Shown here piece after piece: positions 8,217 to 16,945 of a stretch of DNA of 64,000 bases. Source of the stretch: Brevibacterium sp. 'Marine' (GTDB lineage: Bacteria; Actinomycetota; Actinomycetes; Actinomycetales; Brevibacteriaceae); assembly GCF_012844365.1 (NCBI RefSeq), contig NZ_CP051626.1, positions 3,658,001-3,722,000 of the forward strand, read 5' to 3'. The stretch's first letter is position 1; each line of letters begins with the position of its first letter. The position numbers and the translations under genes were made by a program. Below the pieces are notes generated by a model. That model ran no database searches and had not been told where the DNA came from. It worked only from the letters and a program-made list of their open reading frames with translations.

Positions 8217-9935
8217 ATGAGTCCCGTTCTGCTTCTCCTGCTGGGAATCGCGATCTTCGCATTCGGATACCTGTTCTACTCGAAGTTCCTGTCGAAACGG
8301 ATCTACCGGCTCGACAGCCGATTCACAACGCCGGCGCATGAGCTGCGCGACAACGTCGACTACGTGCCCACCAACAGATTCGTCCTCTGGGGCCACCACT
8401 TCACCTCCGTGGCAGGAGCCGCTCCCATCGTGGGGCCCGCCATCGCAATGATCTGGGGATGGCTGCCCGCATTCCTCTGGGTCACGATCGGCACGGTCTT
8501 CTTCGCGGGAATGCACGACCTCGGCTCCCTGTGGGCCTCGACGAGGAACAGGGGACAGACCATTGCGGCACTGTCGGCTCGTTACATCGGCAGACGCGGA
8601 GCTGCGCTCTTCCTCCTGGTCATCTTCATTCTCGGGTTCATGGTCATCGCCGCGTTCTCCGTGGTCATCACCGACCTGCTCGTGGCCCTGCCCTCTGCAG
8701 TGATCCCTTCCTGGGGTGCCATCGGCGTGGCGCTGCTCGTCGGGGTTGCGATCTACAGACTGCGGTGGCCCCTCATCCCCGTCACGATCGTCGGAGTCGC
8801 CGCTCTCTATTCGCTCATCCTCCTCGGCGACCGGTTCCCGGTGTCGATGCCGGACTCTTTCCTCGGGCTCGAACCCACGGCCCTGTGGATCATCGTCCTG
8901 CTCGTCTACTGCGGAATCGCTTCCGTCCTGCCGGTCTGGGTGCTGCTGCAGCCTCGCGACTACATCAACGGCGTCCAGCTCTTCATCGCCCTCATCCTCC
9001 TCTACGGTGCCGTCATCACCTCGGCGCTCTTCGGCACAGGACACGGACTGGTCGCTCCCGCCATCAACACCGATCTGCCCGCGGGCACGCCGAGCATCCT
9101 CCCCCTTCTCTTCGTCACGATCGCCTGCGGAGCCATCTCGGGTTTCCATGGGGTCATCGCGTCCGGGACCACCGCCAAACAGCTCAACACGGAGACCGAT
9201 GCGCGATTCGTCGGATACTTCGGCGCTGTCGGAGAGGGAATGCTGGCGCTGGGAGCCATTCTCGCGATCGCCGGCGGCTACCGCACAGTCGCCGACTGGG
9301 AAGAGGTCTACAGTAAGTTCGGCGATGCCGGGGTCCAGTCGTTCGTCGAAGGGGGCGGCATGCTGCTCGAGACCGGGATCGGTCTGCCCGCAGGGTTGAG
9401 CGCCACCGTCCTGGCGACGATGGCGGTGCTGTTCGCCGCGACCACGCTCGATTCGGTGGTCCGACTGATGCGTTACGTCGTCCAAGAGATCGGCGGAAAC
9501 ATGAACGTCCGACTGCCGAAGATCCCCGCCACACTCGTGGTGCTCGTCCTCGGCGGCGGTCTGACCTTCTCGCAGGGAATGAGCGGAGAGGGCGGCATGC
9601 GCATCTGGCCGCTGTTCGGCACCACCAATCAGCTGCTGGCCGCGCTCACGCTGATCATCATCGCCGTCGTCCTCATCCGCAAGCGCCGCAATCCCTGGCC
9701 CGCTCTGATCCCGCTGGCGTTCGTCTTCGTCCTCTCGTTCTGGGCGGCGATCGAACAGCTCGTCTCGTTCGCCGACCCGGCAGGCCCGGACTGGCTGCTT
9801 CTGGCCATCGACATCGTCATCATCGGCTCGAGCGTCCTCGTCTCGATCGAAGGAATCGCGGCGATGCGTCGCGCGGCGAAAGAGCCGCCGGAGTCCGACA
9901 GCGCCGACGCAGAACTCGCCGGGCAGCAGCGATGA
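8217..9935 (+). CDS. cstA: CstA-family carbon starvation / pyruvate transporter
   Basis: The 572-residue multi-pass membrane protein carries CstA family signatures near the N-terminus (NRFVLWGHHFTSVAGAAPIVG) and FFAGMHDLGSLWAS, then SGFHGVIASGTTAKQL mid-protein. CstA and BtsT homologues import pyruvate or peptides when carbon is scarce. The start ATG has GAAAGGAA upstream. The gene stands alone between ilvA and an oxidoreductase; the 170-bp leader 8048-8216 shows no clear operator. The length is shorter than E. coli CstA (about 700) and fits the actinobacterial short form. Confidence 0.9.
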   Translation: MSPVLLLLLGIAIFAFGYLFYSKFLSKRIYRLDSRFTTPAHELRDNVDYVPTNRFVLWGHHFTSVAGAAPIVGPAIAMIWGWLPAFLWVTIGTVFFAGMHDLGSLWASTRNRGQTIAALSARYIGRRGAALFLLVIFILGFMVIAAFSVVITDLLVALPSAVIPSWGAIGVALLVGVAIYRLRWPLIPVTIVGVAALYSLILLGDRFPVSMPDSFLGLEPTALWIIVLLVYCGIASVLPVWVLLQPRDYINGVQLFIALILLYGAVITSALFGTGHGLVAPAINTDLPAGTPSILPLLFVTIACGAISGFHGVIASGTTAKQLNTETDARFVGYFGAVGEGMLALGAILAIAGGYRTVADWEEVYSKFGDAGVQSFVEGGGMLLETGIGLPAGLSATVLATMAVLFAATTLDSVVRLMRYVVQEIGGNMNVRLPKIPATLVVLVLGGGLTFSQGMSGEGGMRIWPLFGTTNQLLAALTLIIIAVVLIRKRRNPWPALIPLAFVFVLSFWAAIEQLVSFADPAGPDWLLLAIDIVIIGSSVLVSIEGIAAMRRAAKEPPESDSADAELAGQQR

Positions 9936-10000
9936 GCACGAACGGCTCCCGCGCCCCGGTGCCCCTGCCCTCTCGCGCACCCAGCTACTAGAGTGGACGC

Positions 10001-11005
10001 ATGCGCGCTATCACGATCTCCTCCCCCGGTGACCCCGAGGTCCTGCAGGTCACCGACGAACCGACTCCCGACATCGCCGCCGATGAGGTCCTCGTCCGCG
10101 TCCATGCCGCCGGGGTCAATCGGGCCGACCTGCTGCAGCGTCGCGGATTCTACGATCCCCCGCCCGGGGCCACCGAGATTCCCGGACTCGAGGTCTCCGG
10201 CACGATCGAGAGGCTCGGCGCCGACGTCACCGGCTGGTCCGTCGGCGACCGGGTGGCGGCTCTGCTCTCCGGCGGCGGCTACGCCGAATACGTGCCCGTT
10301 CCCGCAGGTCAGCTGCTTCCCGTTCCCGACGGCTTCGACCTCACCGAGGCGGCCGCCCTGCCCGAGGTGCTGTCGACCGTCTGGTCGAACATCGTCGGCC
10401 GCGGGCAGGTGCAGGCCGGCGAATGGCTGCTCGTCCACGGCGGCGGGTCCGGCATCGGCACGGCCGCCATCCAGATCGCGCGCCACCTCGGCGTGAAGAT
10501 CGTCGTGACCGTCGGCTCCGAGAAGAAGGCCGAATTCTGCCGCGAACTCGGCGCCGACGCCGTCATCAACTACCGCGACGAGGACTTCGTCGACCGTGTC
10601 CGTGAGATCTGCACCCACGACGACGGGTCGACCGGCGCCGATGTCATCCTCGACATCATCGGCGCGAAGTACCTCGAGCGCAATATCAAGGCGCTGAACA
10701 CCGACGGCCGTCTCATCATCATCGGTATGCAGGGCGGGACGAAGACCGAGATCAACCTCGGCTGGCTCATGCAGCCGCGCAAGACCGTGTCCGCCACGAC
10801 CCTGCGGGCGCGGCCGAAGGACCAGAAGATCGCCATCGTCGCCGAGGTGGCCGATCAGCTGTGGCCGGCCGTGATCTCAGGAGACATCCGCCCCATCATC
10901 CATGAAGCCATGCCGTTGACCGACGTCGTCCGTGCACATCAGACGCTCGAGGACGGGGCGAACATCGGCAAGGTTCTGCTCATCGTCGATGAGGAAGGTG
11001 CATGA
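10001..11005 (+). CDS. NAD(P)H-quinone oxidoreductase (zinc-less medium-chain reductase)
   Basis: The 334-residue protein belongs to the quinone oxidoreductase/PIG3 branch of the medium-chain dehydrogenase superfamily: an N-terminal GroES-like domain (EVLVRVHAAGVNRADLLQRRG) and a Rossmann domain with the nucleotide motif HGGGSGIGTAAIQIA. The catalytic zinc ligands of alcohol dehydrogenases are absent, as usual for this branch. It likely reduces quinones or enones with NADPH. It begins a four-gene run: bpa starts 3 bp after its stop, and the following two genes overlap. No ribosome site is obvious before ATG 10001. Confidence 0.9.
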   Translation: MRAITISSPGDPEVLQVTDEPTPDIAADEVLVRVHAAGVNRADLLQRRGFYDPPPGATEIPGLEVSGTIERLGADVTGWSVGDRVAALLSGGGYAEYVPVPAGQLLPVPDGFDLTEAAALPEVLSTVWSNIVGRGQVQAGEWLLVHGGGSGIGTAAIQIARHLGVKIVVTVGSEKKAEFCRELGADAVINYRDEDFVDRVREICTHDDGSTGADVILDIIGAKYLERNIKALNTDGRLIIIGMQGGTKTEINLGWLMQPRKTVSATTLRARPKDQKIAIVAEVADQLWPAVISGDIRPIIHEAMPLTDVVRAHQTLEDGANIGKVLLIVDEEGA

Positions 11006-11008
11006 CCG

Positions 11009-11596
11009 ATGAGTGAGACTCCCGACTCCGCCGACGGCGTCCGGAACTCCGCGGGTGAGATGCGCACCGAGGATGCTGCGAACACAGACGGTGCGGCGAG
11101 CGCCGACAGTGTGCAGTCCGGTCTGGCGCGGGCGCAACAGGATCAGGCGGATGTCTCGTCGCCGGCGAAAGTGATGCGCATCGGCACCATGGTCAAGCAG
11201 CTGCTCGACGAGGTCCGCGGCACCGAGCTCGATGAGAAGGGACGCGAACGTCTCGCCGAGATCCACCGTCGGTCCATCGACGAACTCGAACAGGGCCTGT
11301 CGAAGGATCTCATCGAGGAGCTCGAACGCCTCGACCTGCCCTTCGACTCGGCCAACGGTCCCCCGACGACGTCGGAGCTGCGGATCGCCCAGGCCCAACT
11401 CGTCGGCTGGCTCGAGGGTCTCTTCCACGGCATCCAGACGGCGATCGCGGCACAGCAGGCCATGGCCCAGCAGATGGCCGGTCGCGGTCAGCTGCCTCCG
11501 GGAATGGTTCCCCCGGGGATGACACCGGCCGACGGGCAGCCGGGTGAGAAGAAGGAGTCGGATCGCGACGACCCCGGCACCGGCAACTATCTGTGA
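11009..11596 (+). CDS. bpa: Bacterial proteasome activator
   Basis: The 195-residue protein matches the Bpa/PafE family (DUF2587), an ATP-independent ring that opens the 20S proteasome for unfolded substrates. The helical core spans about residues 50-150 (KVMRIGTMVKQLLDEVRG to QAMAQQM). The flanks are disordered, and the C-terminus ends GTGNYL, close to the GQYL tail that docks into the proteasome alpha ring in Mycobacterium. Its presence implies 20S proteasome genes elsewhere. It sits between a quinone oxidoreductase and a hypothetical protein with translational overlap. Confidence 0.88.
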   Translation: MSETPDSADGVRNSAGEMRTEDAANTDGAASADSVQSGLARAQQDQADVSSPAKVMRIGTMVKQLLDEVRGTELDEKGRERLAEIHRRSIDELEQGLSKDLIEELERLDLPFDSANGPPTTSELRIAQAQLVGWLEGLFHGIQTAIAAQQAMAQQMAGRGQLPPGMVPPGMTPADGQPGEKKESDRDDPGTGNYL

Positions 11597-12162
11597 AGCG
11601 CTTCTTCTCCGGTCTGCGCAGGAAAGCGCCGACCGCGGTCAAGGACGATGACCGGTTCGGCACCGGTCTGTGGCGGCACAACCGTGATCGCTTCATCCGC
11701 GCCGTCGACCGGTACTACACCACCGCGGTGGCCCTCCACGAAGCACGGGGCACCGATGACAGCACCACCTCGTCAGCCGCCTCGGCGGACACATCCGACG
11801 GCGGGGACACGGCCGCCTCGGCGAAAGATCCGATCGACGTCATCGTCGACGGCACCCACCGGCTCAACGCACTCGTCGATGTCGTCGACGACCTGACGGC
11901 GACCCTCCACGCCCGCTGTCCCGTCACCGGTCAGGTGGTGCCCGGGCCCACTCGGCAGGTCGTCGGCGACGTGCCGGAGCTGCTGACGAAGGCCTCGTCG
12001 AAGGTCGGTGAGGCGGTGCTTGCGGCGTCGATGGCACGGTCGAACGGGCCGGCGGGCCGGTCGATCGGCTCGAGCGCCGAGGCCACGGCTCGATTCATCT
12101 CGGATGCCGAGGAGCTGCTGGGGCGGGCGCAGGAGATTCTCGCTAGGGTGGAGTCATCATGA
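11593..12162 (+). CDS. Conserved hypothetical protein downstream of bpa
   Basis: The function is not recognised. The 189-residue soluble protein begins with a basic stretch (MKRFFSGLRRK), has a helical region with RHNRDRFIRAVDRYYTTAVALHE, a short Ser/Thr/Asp-rich linker near residue 60, and a helical C-terminal half. The GTG start overlaps the bpa stop by 4 bp, and its own stop overlaps the next ATG by 4 bp, so all three are translationally coupled. The coupling suggests a role linked to Bpa or the proteasome, but this is inference. Confidence 0.7.
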   Translation: MKRFFSGLRRKAPTAVKDDDRFGTGLWRHNRDRFIRAVDRYYTTAVALHEARGTDDSTTSSAASADTSDGGDTAASAKDPIDVIVDGTHRLNALVDVVDDLTATLHARCPVTGQVVPGPTRQVVGDVPELLTKASSKVGEAVLAASMARSNGPAGRSIGSSAEATARFISDAEELLGRAQEILARVESS

Positions 12163-13001
12163 GACCTCCGATCAGCCCCGACATCCTGCCGCCCGACGAC
12201 TTCGAGCTCGGCCTCGTCGCCAGCGATATCGACGGGACTCTGCTGCTGAACTGGAAGCCGATCTCGACGGCCACGATCGATGCGATCCACCGCTGCCAGG
12301 ACGCGGGAATCCCCTTCGTCCTCGTCACCGGGCGGCCCATGCGGTGGTTGGCGCCGATCGCCGAGCAGATCCCCGACCTCGGACGCGTCGTGTGCGTCAA
12401 CGGAGCGGTCGTCTATGACATCGCCTCTCAGTCCGTCGTCGACGCCCACACCATCGACGCACAGTCGCTGACGGAGATCATCGCGGCTGTCCGCGTCGAC
12501 CATCCCGAGGCCCGGTTCGCCTACGAGACCCTCAACGGCGGTTTCATCGACCGGGAATTCGTCACCGGGCGGCCGCGAGAGGCCCGGATCATCGATGATG
12601 TCTCCGAACTCGCCGGTGAAGACGTCGTCAAGGTGCTCGTGCGTCTGGCCACGAGCGATTCGCAGGCGATGCACGACCTCATCGATCCGCTCGTCGACGG
12701 CACCTGCCATGCCTCGTTCTCCGAGCCGGACAACGGGCTCGTCGAACTCGCCCCGTTCGGGATCACGAAGGCGAAGACGCTTGAGGACCTGTGCGACCAC
12801 CTCGGCGTGGGGCGGTCGCAGGTGATGGCGTTCGGGGACATGCCCAACGACATCGAGATGCTGTCGTGGGCCGGGCACGGAGTCGCGATGGGCAATGCAC
12901 TGGGTTCGGTCAAGGCGATCGCCGCGGCCGTCACCGACGAAGTCGACGACGATGGCGTCGCCCGCTACCTCGACGCCGTCTTAGACACCCGCCCCAACTA
13001 G
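12159..13001 (+). CDS. HAD-superfamily Cof-type phosphatase
   Basis: The 280-residue protein has the HAD nucleophile motif DIDGTLL (Asp23, Asp25), the phosphate-binding VTGRP, and motif IV GDMPNDIEM. A C2-type cap lies between about 90 and 200, as in Cof/YbiV sugar-phosphate phosphatases. It ends the quinone oxidoreductase-bpa-hypothetical run with a 4-bp ATGA overlap. A second Cof-type protein lies convergently at 14612-15484 across the insertion sequence. The substrate is unknown. Confidence 0.88.
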   Translation: MRPPISPDILPPDDFELGLVASDIDGTLLLNWKPISTATIDAIHRCQDAGIPFVLVTGRPMRWLAPIAEQIPDLGRVVCVNGAVVYDIASQSVVDAHTIDAQSLTEIIAAVRVDHPEARFAYETLNGGFIDREFVTGRPREARIIDDVSELAGEDVVKVLVRLATSDSQAMHDLIDPLVDGTCHASFSEPDNGLVELAPFGITKAKTLEDLCDHLGVGRSQVMAFGDMPNDIEMLSWAGHGVAMGNALGSVKAIAAAVTDEVDDDGVARYLDAVLDTRPN

Positions 13002-13010
13002 TCCCAATTG

Positions 13011-13040
13011 CTACGTGACGGCGGCCCAGCAACCTCGCGC
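13011..13040. repeat. Left half of palindromic intergenic repeat, copy A (split by the IS)
   Basis: This arm (CTACGTGACGG, then CGGCCCAGCAACCTCGCGC) matches the left arm of intact palindromes at 37471 and 41475. Its partner arm resumes at 14580 after the insertion sequence. The last three bases, CGC, form the target duplication with 14580-14582. Confidence 0.9.
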
Positions 13041-13074
13041 TGGAGTGGTCCCCAATAGTTGGACTGCTGTGAGG

Positions 13075-13989
13075 TCAGCATAAAGCAGTTGCCGGCTGTC
13101 CGGCTGTGGCGGTCTTGGTCCGATACTCCATCGGGGCAAGACCGCCGAGTCGCATCGAGATCCTCTCAAAGTTATACCAATGAATGTACTCATCGATCGC
13201 TTTCTCGAGGTCCTCGACCGTGTTGAATTTCTGCAGATAGAACATCTCGGTTTTCAACTGCCCGAAGAAGTTCTCCGCCATCGCGTTATCCCAGCAGTTT
13301 CCCTTCCGCGACATCGACGGTGTGGCACCGTGTTTGGTCAGGATCGCCGCCCACGACACGTGCTGGTACTGAAACCCCTGGTCCGTGTGCACCAATGGTT
13401 TCTGACCGGGCCGAAGCCCCTGACACGCATTCGTCAGTGACTTGTTCGTCAACGCCGTGTTCGGTGACGTCGACATCGAGTACGACACCACACTGGTATC
13501 GAAGAGATCGATGACCGGTGACAGATACAGTTTCTGATCCGCCACAGCGAATTCGGTGACGTCAGAGACCCATTTCTCATTTGGTTCCTCAGCGGTGAAC
13601 TCCCGGTTGAGGACGTTGCCGGCAACACGGCCGATCGTGCCACGGTGGGAGTTATACCGCTTCCTGCGCACCTTGGTCTTGATGTTCATGTCCTGCATCA
13701 ACCGCAGCACTGTCTTCTTCGCGATCGTGATGCCTTCTTTGACCAAGACTGCCCAGATCTTGCGGTGCCCGTAGCATTCGCGGCTGTCGGTGAAGATCTC
13801 CCGGATCCGGGGCCTGACCTGCTCGTATGGGTCAGGTTTCTGATCGAAGCGTTTCTGGTGATAGAAAAACGTCGACCGTGCCAGGCCCGCAATGCTCAGC
13901 AGCAGTGACAGTGGGTAGTTCGCCTTGAGACTGGCAACTATGCGTGCTTTTACAGCTGCCCGTTCTGCCTCAAGGCCTTCAGTTTTTTT
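13075..13989 (-). CDS. IS3-family transposase OrfB (DDE catalytic part, made by frameshift)
   Basis: This is the catalytic rve/DDE domain. The acidic triad is visible in WVSDVTEF, HTDQGFQY and NAMAENFF, followed by the IS3-type end (MRLGGLAPMEYR). No convincing independent start exists. The frame is open upstream to the A7 run at 13983-13989, where OrfA would slip back one base (TTA AAA AAA to AAA AAA ACT), so it is most likely expressed as an OrfAB fusion. The coordinates give the open frame from the slip site. Confidence 0.9.
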   Translation of the reverse strand, partial: KKTEGLEAERAAVKARIVASLKANYPLSLLLSIAGLARSTFFYHQKRFDQKPDPYEQVRPRIREIFTDSRECYGHRKIWAVLVKEGITIAKKTVLRLMQDMNIKTKVRRKRYNSHRGTIGRVAGNVLNREFTAEEPNEKWVSDVTEFAVADQKLYLSPVIDLFDTSVVSYSMSTSPNTALTNKSLTNACQGLRPGQKPLVHTDQGFQYQHVSWAAILTKHGATPSMSRKGNCWDNAMAENFFGQLKTEMFYLQKFNTVEDLEKAIDEYIHWYNFERISMRLGGLAPMEYRTKTATAGQPATALC

Positions 13990-14519
13990 AAGTACGCGTT
14001 CTCCGCTTCCGCCCGCAACAGCCGGTCTTGCAGCTGCCGATACTCCGCCAGACTAATGTCCTCGGCACGGGTCTTCTTCGCCATCAGGTCCGGCTTAGAC
14101 GGGGCCGGATCAGCATCCGGGTCCTGACCGCTGTCAATGGCGCGCATCCGGGCTGTTGTGCCCTTGCCTGATGCCGGGGGCGAGGTGAATGCCTGATCGC
14201 CCTTGTCCCGGTATTCCTTGACCCAGTCGAGGATCGGACGCGACGATGCCAGGCCGAGTTCCTTGGCGAGTTCGACTTTGTGTTCGCCGTCGAGGTATCG
14301 CTTCGCAGTCGCGATCTTCTGCTCTGCTGGTATACGGCGGCGCTGGTGCGGTTCCATGACCGACATTGTTCCACGCACCAGCCACCGGTCGTGGAGAAGT
14401 TTGAGTGTGGGTTTGTGGACATCGAGCTTCGTGGCTGCCGCGGCGTAGCCGTGCCCTTGGTCGAAGAGTTCGATCGCGGCCTTGGCTTGGTCGTTGGTGA
14501 TCAGACAGTCCTGACGCAT
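13950..14519 (-). CDS. IS3-family transposase OrfA (helix-turn-helix subunit)
   Basis: The 189-residue protein starts MRQDCLITNDQAKAAIELF and carries two helix-turn-helix-like segments and a C-terminal leucine-zipper-like helix (EDISLAEYRQLQDRLLRAEAENAY) ending shortly after the A7 slip site. This long form with duplicated HTH resembles the IS150 branch. It binds the element ends; continuation into OrfB by -1 frameshifting yields the full transposase. Confidence 0.9.
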   Translation of the reverse strand: MRQDCLITNDQAKAAIELFDQGHGYAAAATKLDVHKPTLKLLHDRWLVRGTMSVMEPHQRRRIPAEQKIATAKRYLDGEHKVELAKELGLASSRPILDWVKEYRDKGDQAFTSPPASGKGTTARMRAIDSGQDPDADPAPSKPDLMAKKTRAEDISLAEYRQLQDRLLRAEAENAYLKKLKALRQNGQL

Positions 14520-14579
14520 GGAATGGTCCCTTCAAGTTGGTTTGTGTTGATCACAGTCCAACTTTCGGGGACCACTCCA

Positions 14580-14606
14580 CGCGAGGTTGCTGGGCCGCCG
14601 TCAGGT
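14580..14606. repeat. Right half of palindromic intergenic repeat, copy A
   Basis: CGCGAGGTTGCTGGG followed by CCGCCGTCAGGTAG is the reverse complement of the arm at 13011-13040 apart from one base. It abuts the stop codon of the following minus-strand gene (TAA at 14612-14614), the same placement as in the other two copies. Confidence 0.9.
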
Positions 14607-14611
14607 AGTAA

Positions 14612-15484
14612 TTAGGGGCGGGTGCTCGTGGTGCCCTCTGCTTCGAGGAGTGCAGTGTCCATGCCGAAGTAGTCGACCAACGCCACTGCCAGGCCGTCGT
14701 CGGCGACCGAATCGGTGACCACGCTCGCGAGCACCTTGAGCTCGTCCTTCGACTGGCCCATGACGATTCCGTGCTCGACCCATTCGATCATCTCGAGGTC
14801 GTTGAGCCCGTCTCCGGCGCCCACAGTGTGGGCGTGCTCGATCCCAAGCTCGTCGGCCACGATCTCCAGCCCGCTGGCCTTCGAGACCCCGTCCGGCGCG
14901 ATGTCGAGCCAGTTGCTCCAGCCCACCGAGTAGCTGACCTCATGCAGTCCGAGCGAGTCCACGGCGGCCGCGAACTCCTCGGCGGTGCCATTGACCTCGC
15001 GCATGACGATGCGGGTGGCCCGCTTGGTCAGCAGCTCGTCGAAGTCGACGATGTCGAGCGTGTCGGATTCGGCGAGCTCACCGACCGGGAACGCTCCGGA
15101 CGCCCACCGGTGCAGGTCCGGATCCTCGACGAGGAACAGCGCCGTCGGCAGTGCCGCGTGCATCTGTTCGAGTGCATCCTTCGGGTCGAAGGACACGACA
15201 TGGTGCAGCTCCCACCCCAGCGGCAGCTCCGGGTCGAGGCGGACGACGACGGATCCGTTCGAGCACACGACGAAACCGTGCTTGAGGTCGAGCGCATGGA
15301 CGACCTCGAGCGCGCCCGGCAGGGCACGGCCGGTGGAGATCACAAGGTGGTGGCCCTCCTCGGCGAGCCGATCGAGCACCTGCCTCACCGACTCCGACAG
15401 AGATCCGTCGTAACCGACGATCGTGCCGTCGACATCGAGTGCGATGAGGTGCGGGGTCAAGGTGTCTCCCAACGTATGCGTCAA
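14612..15484 (-). CDS. HAD-superfamily Cof-type phosphatase
   Basis: The 290-residue HAD phosphatase has LIALDVDGTI (nucleophile Asp17, acid/base Asp19), ISTGRALPG and the metal motif GAGDGLNDLEM. The C2 cap lies at about 85-200. It is convergent with a related HAD gene at 12159-13001; before the insertion sequence arrived, only the palindromic repeat separated the two. It ends next to that repeat and lies about 100 bp downstream of serS on the same strand. The substrate is unknown, probably a sugar or nucleotide phosphate. Confidence 0.88.
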   Translation of the reverse strand: MTHTLGDTLTPHLIALDVDGTIVGYDGSLSESVRQVLDRLAEEGHHLVISTGRALPGALEVVHALDLKHGFVVCSNGSVVVRLDPELPLGWELHHVVSFDPKDALEQMHAALPTALFLVEDPDLHRWASGAFPVGELAESDTLDIVDFDELLTKRATRIVMREVNGTAEEFAAAVDSLGLHEVSYSVGWSNWLDIAPDGVSKASGLEIVADELGIEHAHTVGAGDGLNDLEMIEWVEHGIVMGQSKDELKVLASVVTDSVADDGLAVALVDYFGMDTALLEAEGTTSTRP

Positions 15485-15583
15485 TCTTCTTGTCGTCGTT
15501 CTTCCCGGCGCCGAGGCGGCCGAACCCGACCGAATTCCGCCGAGTCCCCCGAAACGGTCAGTGCCCCGTGACCGGGTCCGGCC

Positions 15584-16864
15584 TCAGTAGCGCGGTCCCT
15601 CCGGTCCCTGCGCGGTCATCCCGCCGAGGTAGGGCCGCAGTGCCTCGGGCACCGTGACCGAGCCGTCTGCCTGCTGATGGTTCTCGAGGATCGGCACCAG
15701 CCAGCGCGTGTTGGCCATGGTTCCGTTGAGGGTGGCGACCGGGCGGGTCGAACCCTCGCGGCGTTCGCGGATCTGCAGGCGGCGAGCCTGGAAGGTCGTG
15801 CAGTTCGACGTCGATGTCAGTTCTCGGTAGGTGCCCTGAGTCGGCACCCAGGCCTCGCAGTCGAACTTGCGGGCGGCGGAATCGCCGAGGTCGCCGGCAG
15901 CGGTGTCGATGACCCGGTAGGGCAGTTCGCACAGTCCGAGCATCTTCTCCTGCAGCGACAGCATGCGCTCGTGTTCGGCTTCGGCGTCCTCGACCGGGAC
16001 GTAGGCGAACATCTCCACCTTTTGGAACTGGTGGACCCGGATGATTCCGCGGGTGTCCTTCCCGTACGAGCCGGCCTCGCGGCGGTAGCAGGAGGAGATA
16101 CCGGCGTAGCGCAGCGGACCGTCGGTCAGGTCGATGATCTCGTCCATGTGGTAGCCGGCCAGCGGCACCTCGGAGGTGCCGACGAGGAACAGATCGTCGG
16201 CTTCGAGACGGTAGACCTCGTCGGCGTGCTCGCCGAGGAACCCGGTGCCGCGCATGACTTCGGGGCGGACCAGGGTCGGAGTGATGGTCGGGTTGAACCC
16301 GGCTGCCTCGGCGACATCGCGCGCGAGATTGAGCAGAGCCATCTCCAGCTTCGCTCCGAAGCCGGTGAGGTAGTGGAAACGCGAACCGGAGACCTTCGTT
16401 CCCCGCTGAGTGTCGATGGCCCCCAGCTTCTCACCGATCTCGAGGTGGTCGAGCGGTTCGAAGCCGTCCGGGGTGAAATCGCGGGGAACGCCCACGGTCT
16501 TGAGCGTCACGAAGTTCTCTTCCCCGCCGGCGGGGACGCCGTCGATGATGAGGTTCGGGACCTTCGACACGAGCTGGTCGAAGGCGAACGTGGCTTCTTC
16601 CGACTCGGCCGACAGCGACTTCACGGTCTCGGACTTCGACTTGCCTTCGGCGATGAGTGCCGGTTTGTCCTCCTTCGACGCCTTCGCGATCTGGGAGGAG
16701 AAGGACTTCTGATCCGCACGTGCGTCTTCGAACGCGGTGATGGCCGCACGACGAGCGGAATCGGCGGCGATGACCTCGTCGATGAGCTCGACGGATGCCC
16801 CGCGAGCCTCCTGCGATGCCTTGAACAGGGCCGGGTTGTCTCTGAGAAGCGCTAGATCGATCAC
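15584..16864 (-). CDS. serS: Seryl-tRNA synthetase
   Basis: The 426-residue class II synthetase charges tRNA-Ser. It has the N-terminal long coiled coil (about 30-100), then motif 1 ([19 protein letters not shown]), motif 2 ([10 protein letters not shown]) and motif 3 near [11 protein letters not shown]. The length is standard. The GTG start at 16864 is preceded by TAAGCT (16871-16876) with a 6-nt gap, suggesting a leaderless transcript. It is divergent from a lipid kinase with only about 80 bp between start codons. Confidence 0.97.
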   Translation of the reverse strand: MIDLALLRDNPALFKASQEARGASVELIDEVIAADSARRAAITAFEDARADQKSFSSQIAKASKEDKPALIAEGKSKSETVKSLSAESEEATFAFDQLVSKVPNLIIDGVPAGGEENFVTLKTVGVPRDFTPDGFEPLDHLEIGEKLGAIDTQRGTKVSGSRFHYLTGFGAKLEMALLNLARDVAEAAGFNPTITPTLVRPEVMRGTGFLGEHADEVYRLEADDLFLVGTSEVPLAGYHMDEIIDLTDGPLRYAGISSCYRREAGSYGKDTRGIIRVHQFQKVEMFAYVPVEDAEAEHERMLSLQEKMLGLCELPYRVIDTAAGDLGDSAARKFDCEAWVPTQGTYRELTSTSNCTTFQARRLQIRERREGSTRPVATLNGTMANTRWLVPILENHQQADGSVTVPEALRPYLGGMTAQGPEGPRY

Positions 16865-16870
16865 CCTCTC

Positions 16871-16945
16871 AGCTTAACGGGCCGGGCGTGTTTTCGATAT
16901 TCGACCCTCAGCTCGCATTTGAGTTCCGCACTGTACATTTGGGCC
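16871..16945. promoter_or_regulatory. Divergent leaderless promoters of serS and the lipid kinase
   Basis: On the minus strand TAAGCT ends 6 nt before the serS GTG. On the plus strand TACATT (16934-16939) ends 6 nt before the kinase ATG at 16946. Both fit a TANNNT -10 box driving transcription from the start codon itself. No ribosome site is visible for the kinase. Confidence 0.5.

Larger units (their letters stand above)
13041..14579 (-). mobile_element. IS3-family insertion sequence (1539 bp)
   Basis: The element is bounded by terminal inverted repeats: the outer 13 bp TGGAGTGGTCCCC are identical at both ends and 24 of 26 bp match overall. It carries OrfA and OrfB on the minus strand, joined by an A7 slippery run. 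It sits at the symmetric centre of a palindromic repeat, with a 3-bp CGC target duplication (13038-13040 and 14580-14582), which fits IS3-family behaviour. Both ORFs and both ends look intact, so it may be active. Confidence 0.93.

Noticed and set aside
8211-9980. 589-codon minus-strand frame opposite cstA
   Set aside because: Highly charged shadow protein with no recognisable domain; cstA on the plus strand is unmistakable.
12159-15484. The two HAD phosphatases as a composite transposon cargo
   Set aside because: They flank rather than lie within the insertion sequence, which has its own ends and target duplication.
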